From the NCBI RefSeq assembly GCF_903933125.1, contig NZ_CAIZIZ010000421.1, positions 1 through 32,691 of the forward strand: a stretch of 32,691 nucleotides of DNA. Reading direction: 5' to 3'. Of the stretch, positions 23,123 through 32,691 are shown piece after piece; position 1 is the first letter of the stretch; the number at the start of each line of letters is the position of its first letter. The notes beneath the pieces are model-generated. The model was given only the letters and a program-made list of their open reading frames with translations. It was not told where the DNA came from and did not search any database. The stretch is from an uncultured Lamprocystis sp. (lineage in GTDB: Bacteria; Pseudomonadota; Gammaproteobacteria; Chromatiales; Chromatiaceae). Both the position numbers and the translations under genes were made by a program.

Positions 23123-23205
23123 AATGGGCTGCCGCAAGGGCTGGTGGCCGGATTTATGATCAAGGCTGGCGCGGGCCTTGATCACGGTTCCGGCCACGGG
23201 ACATC

Positions 23206-23250
23206 GTAGGGTGGACAAGCGCCGCACTGCGGCTCGCGCTTGTCCACTAC
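23206..23250. repeat. REP palindrome
   Basis: gtagggtggacaagcgccgc followed by actgcggctcgcgcttgtcc and actac is a longer member of the same family as the RAYT-flanking repeats, with an extended GGACAAGCG/CGCTTGTCC stem. It lies downstream of phoX. Confidence 0.75.
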
Positions 23251-23353
23251 GGCCGGAACGATGATTAAGGCCGCCGGCAACAGCCATCCGCTCAATGAGC
23301 GCCGCCGCGATGTCCTCGCCGTGACAATGTCGCGGCAGGCGCTCCCATCGGGA

Positions 23354-25426
23354 TCAGGCCGCGCCGATCACCCCGCCGTCCGTGCGGGTGATGACGATGG
23401 TCCCCGAGCGCGGTCGTGCTCCGCGGTCGGGCCAACTGCTCACCGCCGTCGGGTTTTCACTGGTTCCACCCTCACCCGGATGCTGGATATTTACGAACAG
23501 GGCACGGTTGTCGGGTGTCGCGGTGACGCCAGTGACCTCGCACCCCCTGGGACCGGTCAGGAAGCGACGCGTCTCGCCGGTCAACGGGTCCGCGCAGAGC
23601 ATCTGATTGGTTCCGATCCGCTCGTTCACGCCACCCTCGGCATAGCTGGACTCGCTCGTGGTGGCATCGGTTTGAATCCACAGCCGACCGGTCGAGTCGA
23701 ACCAGAGTCCGTCCGGGCTGTTGTATTCATCGCCGAGGATGTTGCCCTTGAGCTTGTCGACGCTTTGCGCCCGGTCACCGGCCAGGGCGAAGATGTCCCA
23801 GGTGAAGGTGAGAGCGGTGTTGTCTCCGCCAGCTTCGTGCCAGCGAATGATATGACCGTAGACGTTACCCGAGCCAAACCCCTCGCCGGCGTCACCGCCG
23901 CGCGGGTTGGCCGTGTCTATCGGGGGTCGAGCCGAGCCCGCGTTGGTCGTCGGGGTGTTGACCGATGCCGGGGTGCGGCCGCGGTTGCTATTATTGGTGA
24001 GGGTGCAATACACGGTCGAGCGTTTGAACGGATGGGCGCTGATCCACTCCGGCCGATCCATCATGGTCGCACCCGCCAGATCCGCTGCCTGGCGGGTGCG
24101 AATACAGATCTCCGCCTGGGTCCAGCCCGCCAACGCGGGATTGTCGGGTGTCAGCTCGAGCCACTCACCGCTGCCATCCTCATGGAAACGGGCCACATAG
24201 AGGGTCCCCTCGTCGAGCAGGTCCATGTTGGCGCGACGCTGATTCGGGTCGAAGCGCCCCTTGGTGACGAACTTATAGATGTACTCATTACGCTCATCAT
24301 CACCGGTATAGACGACCACCTGGCCATCAGGGGCGACCACCAGTTCGGCGTTCTCGTGCTTGACGCGCCCCAAGGCGGTCCGTTTTTTGGGCGTGCCACG
24401 CCGATTGAAGGGATCGATCTCGACCACATAGCCGAAGCGATGCGGTTCATTGGGATTGAAATCGGCACGGAAGCGCGCGTCGACCTCATGCCACCGGTAC
24501 CCGACACCTTCCTGGGTAATGCCATAGCGGGATTGGCCGGCGAGGATTTCGAGTTTTTGATCTTCACCCGGAACGCTTTCGACATCGCCGGTGGGATTGG
24601 CGAAATAGCCGTTCCAGTTTTCCTCACAGGTCAGATAGGTCCCCCAAGGGGTGCGTCCACTCGCGCAGTTGTTCAGCGTGCCCAGCACCAGGGTGCCGGT
24701 CGGATCGGCGGCGGTTTGCAGCAGCGGGTGGCCGGCCGCGGGACCCGACAGCAGCATCGGGGTGTTGCCGTGGATCCGGCGGGCAAAGCGTGACGGACGC
24801 TTCACTTCCCAACCGCCCGTGACCCGATCGACCCCGATCTCGATGACGCTCACGCCATGCGCATGCTGGGATTTTCGGGCCTTTTCCAGCGACCAGTTCT
24901 CCATGCCATCGGGAAACAGGAGCTCCTGATCGTTATACTCATGATTCACGCACAGGATGCCGCGATAGCCCTTTCCCTTCTGCGGGAATGCGAAGAACTT
25001 CATGCCGTCGTGGTGGTCACCCGACTGCAGCGTCTGCTCCTCGGCGGTGTTACCGGCATCGTCCTTCCAGGCCGGCGCGCCTGGCGTTTGGCCGAGCGCG
25101 CCGATTGGATCACCCCAGGCATAGAGCACCTGGTAGGTGTAGCCGGGCGGCAGACGCACATCGTCGAGCAGACCCGCGGCGAGCGTGTTGGCTGGAATCC
25201 CGTCGAAGCCGATGCCGCCAAAGCCGGGGCGCGGTGGGATCGAGGTATCGTATGCACGCGCTTCACGCAGACCGCCCGGAACGGGAATCCCGAGAAAACC
25301 AAGTGCCGCGGCGCTCAACCCACCGATCAGGAGTTGCCGACGTTTCATATTGACCGCGACGATCTCATTGAGATGGCGGTTTCCGCTGACATTACTGACA
25401 CTATCTTCTTCATTGGACGAGCGCAT
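23354..25426 (-). CDS. phoX: PhoX-family alkaline phosphatase (DUF839), Tat-exported
   Basis: 690 aa from ATG 25426, chosen for its GGGAGGA ribosome-binding site. The N-terminal region has MKRRQLLIGGLSAAALGFLG, a twin-arginine signal. PhoX enzymes are periplasmic Ca/Fe-dependent phosphomonoesterases induced by phosphate limitation. Conserved landmarks are NCASGRTPWGTYLTCEENW, GRVKHENAELVVAPDGQVVV, YTGDDERNEYIYKFV and SPDGLWFDSTGRLWIQTD. The length is normal. No Pho box could be confidently read upstream. A longer frame to 25489 is less likely. Confidence 0.92.
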   Translation of the reverse strand: MRSSNEEDSVSNVSGNRHLNEIVAVNMKRRQLLIGGLSAAALGFLGIPVPGGLREARAYDTSIPPRPGFGGIGFDGIPANTLAAGLLDDVRLPPGYTYQVLYAWGDPIGALGQTPGAPAWKDDAGNTAEEQTLQSGDHHDGMKFFAFPQKGKGYRGILCVNHEYNDQELLFPDGMENWSLEKARKSQHAHGVSVIEIGVDRVTGGWEVKRPSRFARRIHGNTPMLLSGPAAGHPLLQTAADPTGTLVLGTLNNCASGRTPWGTYLTCEENWNGYFANPTGDVESVPGEDQKLEILAGQSRYGITQEGVGYRWHEVDARFRADFNPNEPHRFGYVVEIDPFNRRGTPKKRTALGRVKHENAELVVAPDGQVVVYTGDDERNEYIYKFVTKGRFDPNQRRANMDLLDEGTLYVARFHEDGSGEWLELTPDNPALAGWTQAEICIRTRQAADLAGATMMDRPEWISAHPFKRSTVYCTLTNNSNRGRTPASVNTPTTNAGSARPPIDTANPRGGDAGEGFGSGNVYGHIIRWHEAGGDNTALTFTWDIFALAGDRAQSVDKLKGNILGDEYNSPDGLWFDSTGRLWIQTDATTSESSYAEGGVNERIGTNQMLCADPLTGETRRFLTGPRGCEVTGVTATPDNRALFVNIQHPGEGGTSENPTAVSSWPDRGARPRSGTIVITRTDGGVIGAA

Positions 25427-25489
25427 GACAATCCTCCCGGCGTGATCGTGACAGCCTTGACTGATGTTGGCGGGAAGGGCTGGCAACAC

Positions 25490-25738
25490 GTGCCTCGATC
25501 CCGCGTCACGGTACAGTCTAATGTCTGATCATTACAGTCGGATTAAGGTCGGGGGCGTCGCGATCGGCGTCGGACGAGATCCGAGACCGTCGCCTGGTGA
25601 TGTATCGCCGTCGGAAGGGATAACCGGATGTGGGGGCGGGTTTCAAGCCCGCCTTTACGCCAAGGGTCGGTCCGTATATCAGGTACGAAGGCGATCAATG
25701 CGGTCGATATGTCATCAGCTTCGCTTGGGCGCCGGCGC
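25490..25738. other. Intergenic gap of about 250 nt
   Basis: Between the phoX 5' region and the DUF4124 stop. The only visible element is a hairpin GGCGGG-TTTCAAG-CCCGCC (25635-25653), of the kind seen as scattered repeats or terminators. Confidence 0.45.
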
Positions 25739-26437
25739 TCATGGTTGCGGTTCTTTGGTGTGCCAGCTCTTCGCGTTGGCCCGCTGTTCCTCGGCTTGGG
25801 CTTGCTTTTTCGCTTCCTGTGAACGCAATTGCGCCTCCCGCTGCGCCTGCTCGGCCCTTGCTTGCGCCGCGCGCGTAACAGATTCAGCCTCCAAGGCGTC
25901 TTTCCTGGCGCGGCGCTCGATGTCGGCCGTCCGGGGGCGGCGTCCGCTAAGGAGGTCACGCTCCCGACGCAGTTGCGCCTGCTGTTCGAGTAGCGTGGCA
26001 AGTTCTTCGCGAGCCCATCGCTTGCGGATCGGTGATGCGTCGCCACCCAGGTCGTCGCGCAGATTCCGTTCACCGCGCGCCAAGGTGCGGAGCTGTTCCT
26101 TGATGTCCCGCAGTCTGGCGTGATGATCCGGGTTTGCCGCATCGCGCCGCGGCGTTTTATGCCGGCCCTGTTCCCGCTCCAGCCGCTTGACCTGCTCGAT
26201 GGCGGAGTAGGGGTTGTCGTCGGCCGTCCGGCCGGAGGCGCGCCGAGAGGGTCGACTCTGGATATCCAACTCGTCCGTGGCGACGCCGGTGGGGCAGGGT
26301 TCGTCCGAGAATCCGACCTCTCCTGCCGCGTTGGTGCATCGGTAGATCGCTGCGGTGGCCGGATTGGGGCTGTTCAAGGCGGCGATGCTGATGCCGAGTG
26401 TCAGTACCAGAGACATTGATGAAAGGGGCTTGGCCAT
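25739..26437 (-). CDS. DUF4124 domain-containing exported protein
   Basis: 232 aa. A signal peptide (MAKPLSSMSLVLTLGISIAA, cleavage likely after ATAA) is followed by the short DUF4124 domain (IYRCTNAAGEVGFSDEPCP) with its two conserved cysteines. From about residue 75 the protein is a charged coiled coil (ARKDALEAESVTRAAQARAE, then QREAQLRSQEAKKQAQAEEQ). It is probably periplasmic. The function is unknown; similar proteins are common in gammaproteobacteria. Confidence 0.85.
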   Translation of the reverse strand: MAKPLSSMSLVLTLGISIAALNSPNPATAAIYRCTNAAGEVGFSDEPCPTGVATDELDIQSRPSRRASGRTADDNPYSAIEQVKRLEREQGRHKTPRRDAANPDHHARLRDIKEQLRTLARGERNLRDDLGGDASPIRKRWAREELATLLEQQAQLRRERDLLSGRRPRTADIERRARKDALEAESVTRAAQARAEQAQREAQLRSQEAKKQAQAEEQRANAKSWHTKEPQP

Positions 26438-26725
26438 GATCCAGATCCTTGTTGCGTTGTGACATTGCCAACCGGATTAACGATAGCAGACCGCCGTGAG
26501 ACCGGCTTCGCAGGATCGGCAATCGGTCCGGCTGTCGGACCCCGTGGATCTTGATCGTCGTCAGGTTCGACCGGGCTTGCTCGCTGTCTGTATCCGGGCT
26601 ACATTCGAACCCTTATCGTACCTGGGGCGGTCGGTTTTCTTGCCTTGTCGCGGCCGCCGGCCGCACCGCCCGCGGCTGCACACGCAAGCCCGTGCCGGGT
26701 CTCACCGAAACATGACGCAGACTGC

Positions 26726-27613
26726 ATGTCCACCACTGACACCATTACAGAAACACAGAAGATCCGGGGCGACGCCCTGGCCAAAGACGTTCGCCAGGCG
26801 GTTGCCGCGCGTGCCGCGGTGCTGACGGCAGCCGGTCTCAAGCCGAAAATGGCGGTGATCCTTGCATCCGAGGACCCGGCGTCGCTCAGCTATTCGCAAG
26901 CGAAGCAACGCACCGCCGCCCAACTGGGTATCGAACTTGATATCCATGACCTGGGCAGCGATACCACGCAGGAGCGACTGGAGGAGACCTGTCGGGCGCT
27001 GTCGCGGGATGTGACGGTGCACGGCATTCTGTTGGAGCTGCCGCTCGCCCCGCACCTTCACGGCGACCGGGCATTGGACCTGATCGCGCCGGCCAAAGAT
27101 ATCGACGGCATGACGGCCTACAGCATGGGTCTGATCGCTACCGGACGCGAGGACGAGGCGCTGACCTCGGCGACGGCGCAGGCCTGCATCATGCTCGCGG
27201 AGACGCGGGGCTCAGTGGCCGGCAAGCAGGTGGCCGTCATCGGGCGCGGACGCACCGTCGGCCGACCCCTGGCCAGTATGCTGGTGAATCGCCATGCCAC
27301 GGTGACCGTGTGCCACAGCCGCACCCGTGATCTCGCGGCGGTGGCGGCGGAGTGTGAGCTGGTGTTCGTGGCCATCGGCCGGGCCCATCAGATCGGGCGC
27401 GCGCACGTGCGGGCCGGCCAGATCCTTATCGATGCGGGCATCAATTATCTGAACGGCAAGCTGGTCGGAGACCTGGACGCGGCCGCGGTCGAGGGCCTCG
27501 CCGCGGCGCTGACGCCGGTTCCCGGCGGCGTCGGGCCATTGACCTCCGCGCTGATTTTTCAGAATCTGATCCACGCGGCAGAGAGACAACAGGCTGATCT
27601 TACGACGCGATGA
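26726..27613 (+). CDS. folD: FolD-like methylene-tetrahydrofolate dehydrogenase
   Basis: 295 aa from ATG 26726. The fold signature and catalytic lysine are present (Y56-S-Q-A-K60), as are the NADP-binding GRGRTVGRPL and PVPGGVGPLTSALIFQN. Two deviations matter. The usual VQLPLP is LELPLA, so the glutamine equivalent to E. coli Gln98, needed for cyclohydrolase activity, is Glu104. The PCTPxG motif is also replaced (SATAQA). Asp127 of DIDG is kept. The stop overlaps the next gene (fchA) as ATGA. I infer that this protein does the dehydrogenase step and leaves the cyclohydrolase step to FchA. Confidence 0.85.
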   Translation: MSTTDTITETQKIRGDALAKDVRQAVAARAAVLTAAGLKPKMAVILASEDPASLSYSQAKQRTAAQLGIELDIHDLGSDTTQERLEETCRALSRDVTVHGILLELPLAPHLHGDRALDLIAPAKDIDGMTAYSMGLIATGREDEALTSATAQACIMLAETRGSVAGKQVAVIGRGRTVGRPLASMLVNRHATVTVCHSRTRDLAAVAAECELVFVAIGRAHQIGRAHVRAGQILIDAGINYLNGKLVGDLDAAAVEGLAAALTPVPGGVGPLTSALIFQNLIHAAERQQADLTTR

Positions 27614-28281
27614 ACACCCCAATCACCGATTCGACCGATGTGACCGACACGCTCTGGACGCAGTCGCTGCAGGACTTTTTGTCCGCCACCGCGAGTGCCC
27701 AGCCCACGCCCGGCGGCGGCAGTGTCGCCGGTGTGACCGCGGCCTGCGGCCTGGCTCTGGTGGTGATGGCGCTGGAGATTTCCGGCAAGCGCAAGGACGT
27801 GGCGTTGCCCGCGCAGATCAGCGCGCTGCTGGCCGAATCACGCCAGGTGATGGCGCAGATCGCCGGTGCGGCGGATGCGGATATCGCGGCCTTCCGCGCC
27901 TACATGGCGGCACTCAAACTGCCGAAGGACACGGATGATCAGAAACAGCAGCGCGCCGAGTCCCTGCAGGCCGCGGTGATCCGCGCGACTGAGTCACCGC
28001 TGCAGGCGGCACGGTTCATGGTCGCCGCGCTGCATCTGGCGACGCGGGCCCTGCCGCTCACCCATCCCCATGTGCTGAGCGATGTCGGGGCCGGCGCCGG
28101 CATCCTGGAGGGCGCGCTCAAGGCCGTGCTCTTCAATGTGGACATCAATCTTCCCGGCTTGCGGGATGCTGCATTCCAATCGGCGTGCGGCGCGGCCCGC
28201 GTCCAATTGGCCGAGGAAGGTTCCCGGCTCGCGGCGGAGGTGCTGGCAACCGTTTCGCGCGGCCTGGGCGGCCCGGCCTGA
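27610..28281 (+). CDS. fchA: Methenyl-tetrahydrofolate cyclohydrolase / cyclodeaminase family (FchA)
   Basis: 223 aa, all-helical FTCD_C fold. The glycine-rich loop TPGGGSVAGVTAACGLALVV is the family signature, followed by a helical bundle and LSDVGAGAGILEGAL near the C-terminus. FchA converts methenyl-THF to formyl-THF, while homologues act as formimino-THF cyclodeaminases. The 4-nt overlap with folD and the loss of the key FolD glutamine favour the cyclohydrolase role. No histidine-degradation genes are nearby. Confidence 0.88.
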   Translation: MNTPITDSTDVTDTLWTQSLQDFLSATASAQPTPGGGSVAGVTAACGLALVVMALEISGKRKDVALPAQISALLAESRQVMAQIAGAADADIAAFRAYMAALKLPKDTDDQKQQRAESLQAAVIRATESPLQAARFMVAALHLATRALPLTHPHVLSDVGAGAGILEGALKAVLFNVDINLPGLRDAAFQSACGAARVQLAEEGSRLAAEVLATVSRGLGGPA

Positions 28282-28298
28282 GTTTGGCGCTCATCCCC

Positions 28299-28889
28299 AT
28301 GCCCACCGTCATCGACCCACCCGCCGCCACCGACAACGCGGTGCAGCGCATCCTGCTCGAAGGGGTCTCCTGGCAGCGCTTCGAGCAGTTGTCCGCCTGC
28401 TTCGAAGACAGCCGCGCGGTCCGCCTCACTTACCTCGATGGGAGCCTGGAGATCATGTCGCCGATCGGGCCAGAGCACGAAACGCGCAAGATGAGCATCG
28501 GCTATCTCCTCGAGGCCTATCTGACCGCGCAAGGGATCCGCTTCTATGGCCGCGGCGGCTTCACCCTGAAGCAGCCCGGCCGGGCCGCCGGGGAGCCGGA
28601 CCAGTCCTACTGCATCGGCGCCGACAAGTCACTGCCGGATCTCGTCATCGAGGTCGTCATCACCCACGAGGCGCTCAGCAAGTTCCCGCTTTATCAGGGG
28701 TTGGGGATCCCGGAGGTCTGGCTCTGGCGCAACGGCGATCTGGAGGTCTATCTACTGGAACCCGACGGCTACCGCCGTGACACCCGCAGCCGACTGCTGC
28801 CGGATCTGGACTTGGCCCTGCTCGCCGCTCATGCGCGGATGCCGGACCAATACGACGCGGTGCAGGCGTTTCGGCGCGTGATCGCTTAG
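28299..28889 (+). CDS. Uma2 family (DUF820) PD-(D/E)XK nuclease-like protein
   Basis: 196 aa. The start ATG 28299 gives MPTVIDPPA. The nuclease-like core is visible: YLDGSLEIMSPIGPEHE, then GEPDQSYCIG and LPDLVIEVVITHEALSKF, where D and E-V-V mark the PD-(D/E)XK site. The end is PEVWLWRNGDLEVYLLEPDG. Uma2 proteins are very common in cyanobacteria and purple bacteria and their role is not settled. It lies 17 nt after fchA and converges on the regulator gene, the two stop codons overlapping. Confidence 0.9.
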   Translation: MPTVIDPPAATDNAVQRILLEGVSWQRFEQLSACFEDSRAVRLTYLDGSLEIMSPIGPEHETRKMSIGYLLEAYLTAQGIRFYGRGGFTLKQPGRAAGEPDQSYCIGADKSLPDLVIEVVITHEALSKFPLYQGLGIPEVWLWRNGDLEVYLLEPDGYRRDTRSRLLPDLDLALLAAHARMPDQYDAVQAFRRVIA

Positions 28890-30979
28890 GCGAGATACTC
28901 CGCCTTGGCAAAGTCGTAATTGAGTTCCGTACTCGGCAACTGGAGATAATTGCCCTGCAGAAAATCCGGGCGGCAGTTCCAGACACGCGCGATGGTGTCC
29001 GGGTCCTCGATGCCTGCGGCGATGACCGCCGACCCCAGGTCGTGCAGGTCACGGATGATCCCTGCCAGCACGCCCTGCTCGGAATTCGTCAGGGTATGGG
29101 TGGCGAGCTTGACCAGGGAGACCGCGAATTCAGCCAGAATCTGCCGCTCGGCGGGGCTGCCGGAGTAGTCGGCGATGCAGACCTGGACCCCGTAGTTGCG
29201 CAGGTTGGCCATCAAGGGCCTGGCCGTGTCCAGGTCGCCCAGGATCTCGCCCATCCGCAGCGCCAGCAGCGGCCGTAAGCGGATCAGGTTGCGCTGGACG
29301 ATCTGGTCGCGAAACCACTGGAGCCACTGGGGCGCGGCGACCGCGGTCAGTGTCTGATGGACGAGCAGGCGCAGCCGCGGGTGCGCGACCCGCTGGACGT
29401 CCATCACGTCCATCGCGTGCTGCATCACCCAGCGGTCGATCGTCGGCATCAGCCCGGTCCGTTCGGCCACGGGCAGGAAGTCGTGGGGTGGGATGTGCTC
29501 GCCGTCCGGGGCGCGCAGTCGCAACTGGACTTCGTAAAGTTCGCCCGCGTCCTGGCCCAGCGACAGGATGGGTTGGAACAGCAGCATCAGTCCCTGGCGG
29601 CCAATGGCGCCTTCAATCAGCGTGCGGATTTGGGCATCCGCCTGCGCTGGCTGCCCCGGTGTGACCGCCGGCTCCCAGAACTGTACCCGATTCCCGCCGG
29701 CCGCCTGGGCGGCCATGGCAGCCTTTTGCCCGCGCGAGAGCATGGTGAGCGCGTCGTTCGCCGCGGGTGCGAAGCGTCCGATCCCGATGCTGACGGTTGT
29801 CTTGTACTCCGTGGCCTCCGCCGGCGACCCTGTGCGATCCGCCGACCCGGTGTCAGCGAGCAGGTGGCGTAGCCGCTCCGCCAAGTCCAGCAGTGCGCGT
29901 GTATCGTCGCGTTTGGCCAGCAAGGCATAGCTGAAGTCCCCCAGCCGTGTGGCGCACTCCTCGGGCGTCATGCGGTTGCTGAGTTCGACCTCCAGGCGGC
30001 GCGACAGTCGATCGGTCCCGTCGAAACCGAGCCGGTCGAGGGTCGCTTGCGGCGAGTCGATCTCGATCAGCAAGAGTCCGACTTCCCCCGGAGTCTTGCT
30101 GGCGCGCACACAACGGTCCAGGTGCCGCATGAAATGGTCGGTCTGAAGCAGTCCGGCGGCGGCATCGCGGCGACTGACCGCCAGCCGGCGCTCGCGCAGC
30201 CAGCGGGCCATGCGGATGCGGTGGTCAATCGAGTCGACCAGCAGTTTGCGCTGGACCGGCTTGGCGAGAAAGCTATCGCCGCCCACGCGCAAGGCATCCA
30301 TCTGCCGGTCCAGGTCCAGCTCCGAAGACAGAAAGATGATGGGCAGATCGAGGAACGCGTCCTGATCACGGATAATCGCCGTAAGCTCGTCGCCGTTGGC
30401 GTCCGGCATGTAGAGATCCATCAATACCAGATCCGGCCGGAAGGAGCGGATCGCGTCCAGGACCTTGAGCGGTTCGCCGACCACCTGCGATTCGATGTTG
30501 GAATTGCGCAGCAGCAGGGCGACATACTTTGCCTGGGCCGGGTCATCCTCGACCACCAGGACACGGTAGCGGCTGGCGCCGTCGATGCCGCTGAGTTGAG
30601 CCACCCGCTGCGCCAGATCCCCGGCGGACACTGGGTCCAGGTAGACGCCTTGGGCGCCGGCCCGCATAGCGTGCAGGCGGGTTTCGATGGCCTCCTGCGC
30701 GGCGATGCACAGGAGTTCCGGGCGTTGCTCCGCGTTGGCCAGCAGGCCGTTGAGGAAGGGTTCCAGGGTCGTGCCGGTCGGGATTTTGCTCATCTCCAGG
30801 ATCAACACCGCCGGGGCGGTCTGCGCGGTCGCCGCGGCCAAGGCGTCCGGGGTGGCGAATATCCGCAGCGTCAATCCCTTCTGGTTGATGAGCGAACCCA
30901 GGTCGAGGCACAGGGCCGTATCGTCACCCAGGTAGTAGACGTGGTTGTTGGGTATCCGGTGCGTCATGGGAGTTGGCAT
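28886..30979 (-). CDS. Response regulator with degenerate GGDEF and EAL domains
   Basis: 697 aa from ATG 30979 (GAGG upstream). Order: a receiver-like domain without the phospho-acceptor Asp (about 5-125), a true receiver domain (RVLVVEDDPAQ .. LVLMDLYMPD .. LAKPVQ), a GGDEF-like domain whose active site reads LGDFSY, and an EAL-like domain with YEVQLRLR in place of EAL-x-R. The later EAL metal and catalytic motifs are also lost (IADYSGSPAE replaces DDFG). It therefore probably binds c-di-GMP or partners rather than making or breaking it, similar in layout to FimX-type proteins. No partner kinase is in the window. Confidence 0.88.
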   Translation of the reverse strand: MPTPMTHRIPNNHVYYLGDDTALCLDLGSLINQKGLTLRIFATPDALAAATAQTAPAVLILEMSKIPTGTTLEPFLNGLLANAEQRPELLCIAAQEAIETRLHAMRAGAQGVYLDPVSAGDLAQRVAQLSGIDGASRYRVLVVEDDPAQAKYVALLLRNSNIESQVVGEPLKVLDAIRSFRPDLVLMDLYMPDANGDELTAIIRDQDAFLDLPIIFLSSELDLDRQMDALRVGGDSFLAKPVQRKLLVDSIDHRIRMARWLRERRLAVSRRDAAAGLLQTDHFMRHLDRCVRASKTPGEVGLLLIEIDSPQATLDRLGFDGTDRLSRRLEVELSNRMTPEECATRLGDFSYALLAKRDDTRALLDLAERLRHLLADTGSADRTGSPAEATEYKTTVSIGIGRFAPAANDALTMLSRGQKAAMAAQAAGGNRVQFWEPAVTPGQPAQADAQIRTLIEGAIGRQGLMLLFQPILSLGQDAGELYEVQLRLRAPDGEHIPPHDFLPVAERTGLMPTIDRWVMQHAMDVMDVQRVAHPRLRLLVHQTLTAVAAPQWLQWFRDQIVQRNLIRLRPLLALRMGEILGDLDTARPLMANLRNYGVQVCIADYSGSPAERQILAEFAVSLVKLATHTLTNSEQGVLAGIIRDLHDLGSAVIAAGIEDPDTIARVWNCRPDFLQGNYLQLPSTELNYDFAKAEYLA

Positions 30980-31197
30980 CTCGTGAACCTCGATGCAGTC
31001 TGCTTGGTTTCCCACGGCCGAAACGTGCCTGCACGCCGGCCTTCCTGCTGTCGCTAACCGACAGACCGCGCCTTTTCCGCGGCGTCCGCGGCGCGTAGTG
31101 GCTGTCGGCGCGTGCTTAAGGTAGCACGTTCGGGCCGTTGGTTTGCGTCCTGGCGGCCCCGGCGGGCCTGCCCGACCGTGTATTCGCATCACGGTGG
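30980..31197. other. Intergenic gap of about 220 nt upstream of the thiC leader
   Basis: Divergent region between the regulator gene and the thiC leader. It contains GC-rich inverted repeats (ccgcggcgtccgcggcgcg near 31077). No clear promoter for the regulator was identified. Confidence 0.4.
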
Positions 31198-31226
31198 TTG
31201 AAATCCGCCGACGATTTCTATAGGTT
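31198..31226 (+). promoter_or_regulatory. Candidate promoter of thiC leader
   Basis: TTGAAA (31198-31203) is followed by TATAGG (31219-31224, 15-nt spacer) or TAGGTT (31221-31226, 17-nt spacer). Either places the start just ahead of the riboswitch at 31240. Pattern only. Confidence 0.4.
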
Positions 31227-31239
31227 TCCCGTTTGAAAC

Positions 31240-32691
<1,452 letters not shown>

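Noticed and set aside
23240-24793. 517-codon plus-strand open frame
   Set aside because: Antisense of phoX; the phoX translation shows clear family motifs and this one does not.

Overview
The window is GC-rich chromosomal DNA. Its gene families and its abundant REP-type palindromes suggest a gammaproteobacterium, most likely a purple sulfur bacterium (Chromatiaceae-like). This assignment is an inference from gene content; no taxonomic marker was searched.

Layout. (1) 1-4113 is mostly core sequence: the 5' end of a group II intron (minus strand), a DUF4743/Nudix hydrolase translationally coupled to mazG, a lipoprotein, a CoA-binding protein and a SRAP/YedK-type abasic-site protein. (2) 4114-4190 is tRNA-Arg(ACG). 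A 94-bp copy of its 3' half plus terminator recurs at 22196-22289. The two copies bracket an 18.1-kb genomic island with no visible integrase. (3) Inside the island, mostly on the minus strand, sits a large defence-type locus: Fic protein, AlbA/Schlafen-like protein, DUF499 ATPase, DUF7680-like protein, DUF1156 adenine methylase, DUF29 protein and a PLD-SNF2 helicase. It carries VapBC and UPF0175 genes, and a Panacea (SocA-like) gene on the opposite strand. The trio of helicase, methylase and ATPase resembles the putative Hma-type systems and is related to DISARM-like arrays. At its left edge are a FitA antitoxin with an amputated toxin and a RAYT transposase flanked by its REPs. (4) 22290-32691 returns to core-like genes: a VanZ-like protein, PhoX phosphatase, a DUF4124 protein, a folD-like/fchA folate pair, a Uma2 nuclease, a response regulator with degenerate GGDEF and EAL domains, then a TPP riboswitch and thiC, which runs off the window.

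How it fits together. The methylase would mark self DNA. The DUF499 ATPase and the PLD-helicase are the likely effector and motor parts, and the Fic, AlbA and toxin-antitoxin genes add abortive or addiction functions. The locus shows much rearrangement: a duplicated leader with a 19-codon scar ORF that appears to join the start of DUF499 to the end of DUF7680, a decayed second copy of the DUF29/helicase junction just outside the right att site, and a toxin-antitoxin relic fused by deletion. A pair of tandem structured elements with promoter-like boxes (13654-13985) may encode small RNAs.
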